Assembly (NCBI RefSeq): GCF_902833905.1
Contig: NZ_CADFGP010000014.1
Span: forward strand, 62,001-126,000
Source of the DNA: Paraburkholderia tuberum STM678
GTDB lineage: Bacteria > Pseudomonadota > Gammaproteobacteria > Burkholderiales > Burkholderiaceae
Direction of reading: 5' to 3'
Length of the DNA: 64,000 bases
The notes below the pieces were generated by a model, which was given only the letters and a program-made list of their open reading frames with translations, was not told the origin of the DNA and did no database searches. Positions 61,273 to 64,000 of this stretch are shown here, one piece after another; the stretch's first letter is position 1; the number at the start of each line of letters is the position of its first letter. A program made the translations under genes and the position numbers.

Positions 61273-64000
61273 TTAGCGCTGCATCGACTCCCACACCTTG
61301 TGCAGGCGCTTCACCGAAACCGGCATCGGGGTGCGCAACTCCTGCGCAAACAGCGAGATGCGCAATTCTTCGAGCAGCCAGCGGAATTCCGCGAGCCGCG
61401 GATCCACGACGCCGCCGCGCTGCGACACCGCGCGCTGATAGTGCTGCAGCAGCGGCTGGAATTCGGCGAACTGGCGCGCGTCGCGTATGGCGTCCGCGCG
61501 CAGCTTGTCGATACGCAGCGCCATCCCCTTCAGATAACGCGGGAAATGTGCGAGTTGGGCATACGGCGTATCGACGACAAAACGCTTGCCGATCAGCGCA
61601 TCGAGCTGATTCTGCAGATCGGTGTACGCGGCCGCGAATGGCTTCGCCTGCAGGAGCTTCTTCGTCAGGCTCGCGTATTCGCCAAGAATCTGACCGACCA
61701 GCCGCGAAATTTCCTGCGCGAGCAACGTGAGGCGGCTACGCCCTTCGTCGCGGCGGACATGGAAGCTCGCATCGTCGTCGGGCAGCGGATCCTGCAGACA
61801 CGCGCGGTCGAGTGCGGTGTCGATCAGCTGATCGCGCAGTTCCTCCTGCGTGCCGCGCGGCATGAACTGCATGGCCATTTCGCGCAGGCCCGGCAGATTC
61901 TTCTCCAGATACTTGATCGGCTCCTTCAACTGCAGCGCGAAGAGCCGACGCAAGCCCGCCCGATGAATCCGCGCGGCTTCTTCCGGCGAATCGAACACCT
62001 CGACGTCGCAATGGGTGCCACGGTCCACGAGCGCCGGGTAGCCAAACAGCGTCTGACCACCACGGCGAATTTCGAGCAACTCGGGCAACTTGCCGAAATT
62101 CCACGTGGTCAGGTTTTCATACAGCGCGGTGGCTGGTGCGCCTTCGGGTGTCGCGGGTTGCGGCGCGGCCGCGCCCTTGCCGCGCGACGCGCCACTCTGA
62201 GCCAAATCTGGAGAGCGTGCAGGTGCCGCAACACCGCCGCCGCCCGCGTCGGCCAAGGCGGCGCCCGCCGCGCCCGAAACGAGCTTCTGGAAATGCTGCT
62301 GCGCCTGAGCGCCGAGTTCGGCGCGCAGTTGCGACAAATTTCGCCCCATCGCGAGCTGCCGGCCATGTTCGTCGATGACCTTGAAGTTCATGAACAGATG
62401 CGCGGGCAGCGTCTCGAGCTTGAAGTCGGACTGCTTCATCGCGACCTGGGTCTGCTCGCGCAGGTCGGCGATCAGCGCCTCGAGCAAGCCTCCTCCTCCG
62501 AAGCGCTGTGCGCCGTGCCGTTCGGCGAAGCCCGCCGCGTACTCGGGGAGCGGCACGCAATGCCGACGCAGCTTTTGCGGCAGCGACTTCAGCAGCAACT
62601 GCGCCTTTTCTTTCAGCATCCCGGGCACGAGCCACTCACAGCGGCGCGCGTCGACCTGGTTCAGCGCGTACAGCGGCACTGCGAGCGTCACGCCGTCGCG
62701 CGGCGTGCCCGGCTCGAAGTGGTAGGTCAGCGCCATCTCGATGCCCGCCATCGTCAGCCGCTTAGGGAACAGATCCGTCGTGACACCCGCCGCCTCGTGC
62801 CGCATCAGATCGTCTCGGGACAAATACAACAGCCGCAGCTTGTCCTCCGCCTGGCCGCTCTTTTCGACCTCGTCGCGATACCAGCGCTCGAACGCGGCGC
62901 CGGTATGGATGCCGTCCGGCAGCGCCTGATCGTAGAACGCGTAGATCAATTCGTCGTCGACCAGCACGTCCTGGCGGCGCGACTTGTGCTCGAGCTGCTC
63001 GATGTCGGCGAGCAGCTTGCGGTTGTGCGCGAAGAACGCAAGCTTCGTGTCGAACTCGCCTTCGACGAGCGCACCGCGAATGAACAGCTCGCGCGCCCGC
63101 GCCGGGTCCTGCTTGCCGAATGCGACGCGCCGCCGGTGATAGATCGGCAGGCCGTACAGCATCGCGCGCTCGAACGCGGACACCTGCGCCGCGCGCTTTT
63201 CCCAATGCGGCTCGGACAACGACTTCTTGAGCAGATGCGCGCCGACCTTCTCGACCCACTCCGGCTCGATTTTCGCGATACAGCGCGCGTACAGACGGCT
63301 CGTTTCGACGAGCTCGGCGGCCATCACCCACTTGCCTGCTTTTTTCACGAGCGCCGAGCCGGGCCACAAATAGAACTTGATGCCGCGCGCGCCGAGGTAG
63401 TACGGCTCGTCGTCGGCTTTCAGGCCGATGTTGCCGAGCAGACCGGTCAGCAGCGCCAGATGGATCTGCTCGAATGTTGCCTCCGCTTCGTTCAGCCGCC
63501 AGCCGTGCTCGCGCACCACCGTCAGCAGCTGCGAGTGAACGTCGCGCCATTCGCGCAGCCGCAGTTGCGACAGGAAGTTCTTGCGGCACTCGTCCTGCAG
63601 TTGCCGGTTCGATTTCTTGTGCGCGATCGCTTCGTCGAACCAGTTCCAGATCTTCAGCCACTGCAGGAATTCGGAGCGCTCGTCGGCGAACCGGCGATGC
63701 GCCTGGTCCGCCTGCTCCTGCGCTTCGATCGGGCGATCGCGCGGGTCCTGCACGGACAGCGCACTCGCGATGATCAGCACTTCCTTCAGCGCCTGCTGGT
63801 CGCGCGCGGCGAGGATCATGCGGCCAACGCGCGGATCGAGCGGCAGTCGCGCGAGTTCGCGGCCGAGCGGCGTCAGGTGGGTGTCGTCGTCGACGGCGCC
63901 GAGCTCGTTGAGCAACTGGTAGCCATCGGAAATCGCACGGCCCGGCGGCGGTTCGATAAACGGGAAGGTTTCGATCGCCGTCAGATGCAGCGACTTCATG
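61273..64000 (-). CDS. hrpA: ATP-dependent RNA helicase HrpA, C-terminal part (runs off window)
   Basis: The visible 909 or so codons correspond to the end of the helicase core, the helicase-associated domains and the DUF3418 tail of HrpA. The window edge reads MKSLHLTAIETFPFIEPPP, which in HrpA is internal (just before the winged-helix region), so the Met there is not a start. The helicase motifs I-V lie beyond 64000. GYQLLNELGAVDDDTHLTPL and LPLDPRVGRMILAA are typical of DEAH helicases. The C-terminus ends FAQELRTPMPVSVKRLHKVW, also typical. A Gly/Ala-rich insertion about two thirds along is low complexity. HrpA acts in mRNA processing and ribosome rescue. Confidence 0.92.
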   Translation of the reverse strand, partial: MKSLHLTAIETFPFIEPPPGRAISDGYQLLNELGAVDDDTHLTPLGRELARLPLDPRVGRMILAARDQQALKEVLIIASALSVQDPRDRPIEAQEQADQAHRRFADERSEFLQWLKIWNWFDEAIAHKKSNRQLQDECRKNFLSQLRLREWRDVHSQLLTVVREHGWRLNEAEATFEQIHLALLTGLLGNIGLKADDEPYYLGARGIKFYLWPGSALVKKAGKWVMAAELVETSRLYARCIAKIEPEWVEKVGAHLLKKSLSEPHWEKRAAQVSAFERAMLYGLPIYHRRRVAFGKQDPARARELFIRGALVEGEFDTKLAFFAHNRKLLADIEQLEHKSRRQDVLVDDELIYAFYDQALPDGIHTGAAFERWYRDEVEKSGQAEDKLRLLYLSRDDLMRHEAAGVTTDLFPKRLTMAGIEMALTYHFEPGTPRDGVTLAVPLYALNQVDARRCEWLVPGMLKEKAQLLLKSLPQKLRRHCVPLPEYAAGFAERHGAQRFGGGGLLEALIADLREQTQVAMKQSDFKLETLPAHLFMNFKVIDEHGRQLAMGRNLSQLRAELGAQAQQHFQKLVSGAAGAALADAGGGGVAAPARSPDLAQSGASRGKGAAAPQPATPEGAPATALYENLTTWNFGKLPELLEIRRGGQTLFGYPALVDRGTHCDVEVFDSPEEAARIHRAGLRRLFALQLKEPIKYLEKNLPGLREMAMQFMPRGTQEELRDQLIDTALDRACLQDPLPDDDASFHVRRDEGRSRLTLLAQEISRLVGQILGEYASLTKKLLQAKPFAAAYTDLQNQLDALIGKRFVVDTPYAQLAHFPRYLKGMALRIDKLRADAIRDARQFAEFQPLLQHYQRAVSQRGGVVDPRLAEFRWLLEELRISLFAQELRTPMPVSVKRLHKVWESMQR

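Overview
The window is a high-GC, gene-dense chromosomal segment from a betaproteobacterium of the Burkholderia/Paraburkholderia type. The basis is the gene families and their order: a polyhydroxyalkanoate phasin, an aceE-aceF-lpdA cluster whose E3 carries its own lipoyl domain, a PAS kinase/LuxR regulator pair divergent from aceE, glnA-ntrB-ntrC, a trimeric autotransporter adhesin, and strong GC-rich codon bias with long antisense open frames. No plasmid, phage or IS genes and no CRISPR array were seen.

Layout. 1-1230: phasin with a promoter bracketed by a repeated operator-like motif. 1300-7642 (-): pyruvate dehydrogenase complex (lpdA, aceF, aceE). 7909-11075 (+): membrane PAS histidine kinase and FixJ/NarL-type regulator. 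11534-14821 (+): folD and an M3 oligopeptidase. 14952-17115: cytosine-deaminase-type amidohydrolase and an Asp/Glu racemase. 17277-18411 (-): a small, compositionally different toxin/immunity cassette (RNase A-like toxin plus CdiI-type immunity protein), lying between the intact racemase gene and a decayed fragment of a second copy. 18841-18917 (-): initiator tRNA-fMet. 18918-19801: decayed DNA with a GNAT pseudogene.

19802-44083 is the most striking part. Leftward runs a compact series exbB-exbD-tonB-yejA-yejB-yejE-yejF-tldD-tldE-GNAT-GNAT-RND, mostly with overlapping or nearly touching genes. Rightward, across a 1.07-kb AT-rich intergenic region, run a TonB-dependent receptor and a complete second peptide ABC importer (oppABCDF). 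Together they supply outer-membrane uptake, its energising complex, two inner-membrane peptide importers, a TldD/TldE peptidase pair, two acetyltransferases and an RND exporter. I read this as one dedicated peptide (or peptide-like metallophore/antibiotic) import and processing system. A near-consensus sigma-54 promoter precedes exbB, a weaker one precedes the receptor, and NtrC-like half-sites lie between them, suggesting nitrogen control. The regulator genes glnA-ntrB-ntrC lie a few kb away.

44084-44417: bidirectional terminator, decayed tRNA-Asp fragment and short tandem repeats. 44418-47363: exonuclease III and an S9A prolyl oligopeptidase. 47504-51836 (-): ntrC, ntrB, glnA, with a textbook sigma-54 promoter and three NtrC-like sites in front of glnA. 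52292-56922: rhodanese, decayed GH92 mannosidase, MoCF-domain protein, EI24/CysZ-like membrane protein, sterol-desaturase-family protein. 57013-61123: secreted YncE-like beta-propeller and the trimeric autotransporter. 61273-64000 (-): C-terminal two thirds of an HrpA-type helicase running off the window end.

All identifications come from reading the sequence and from recall of protein families; no database search was run.
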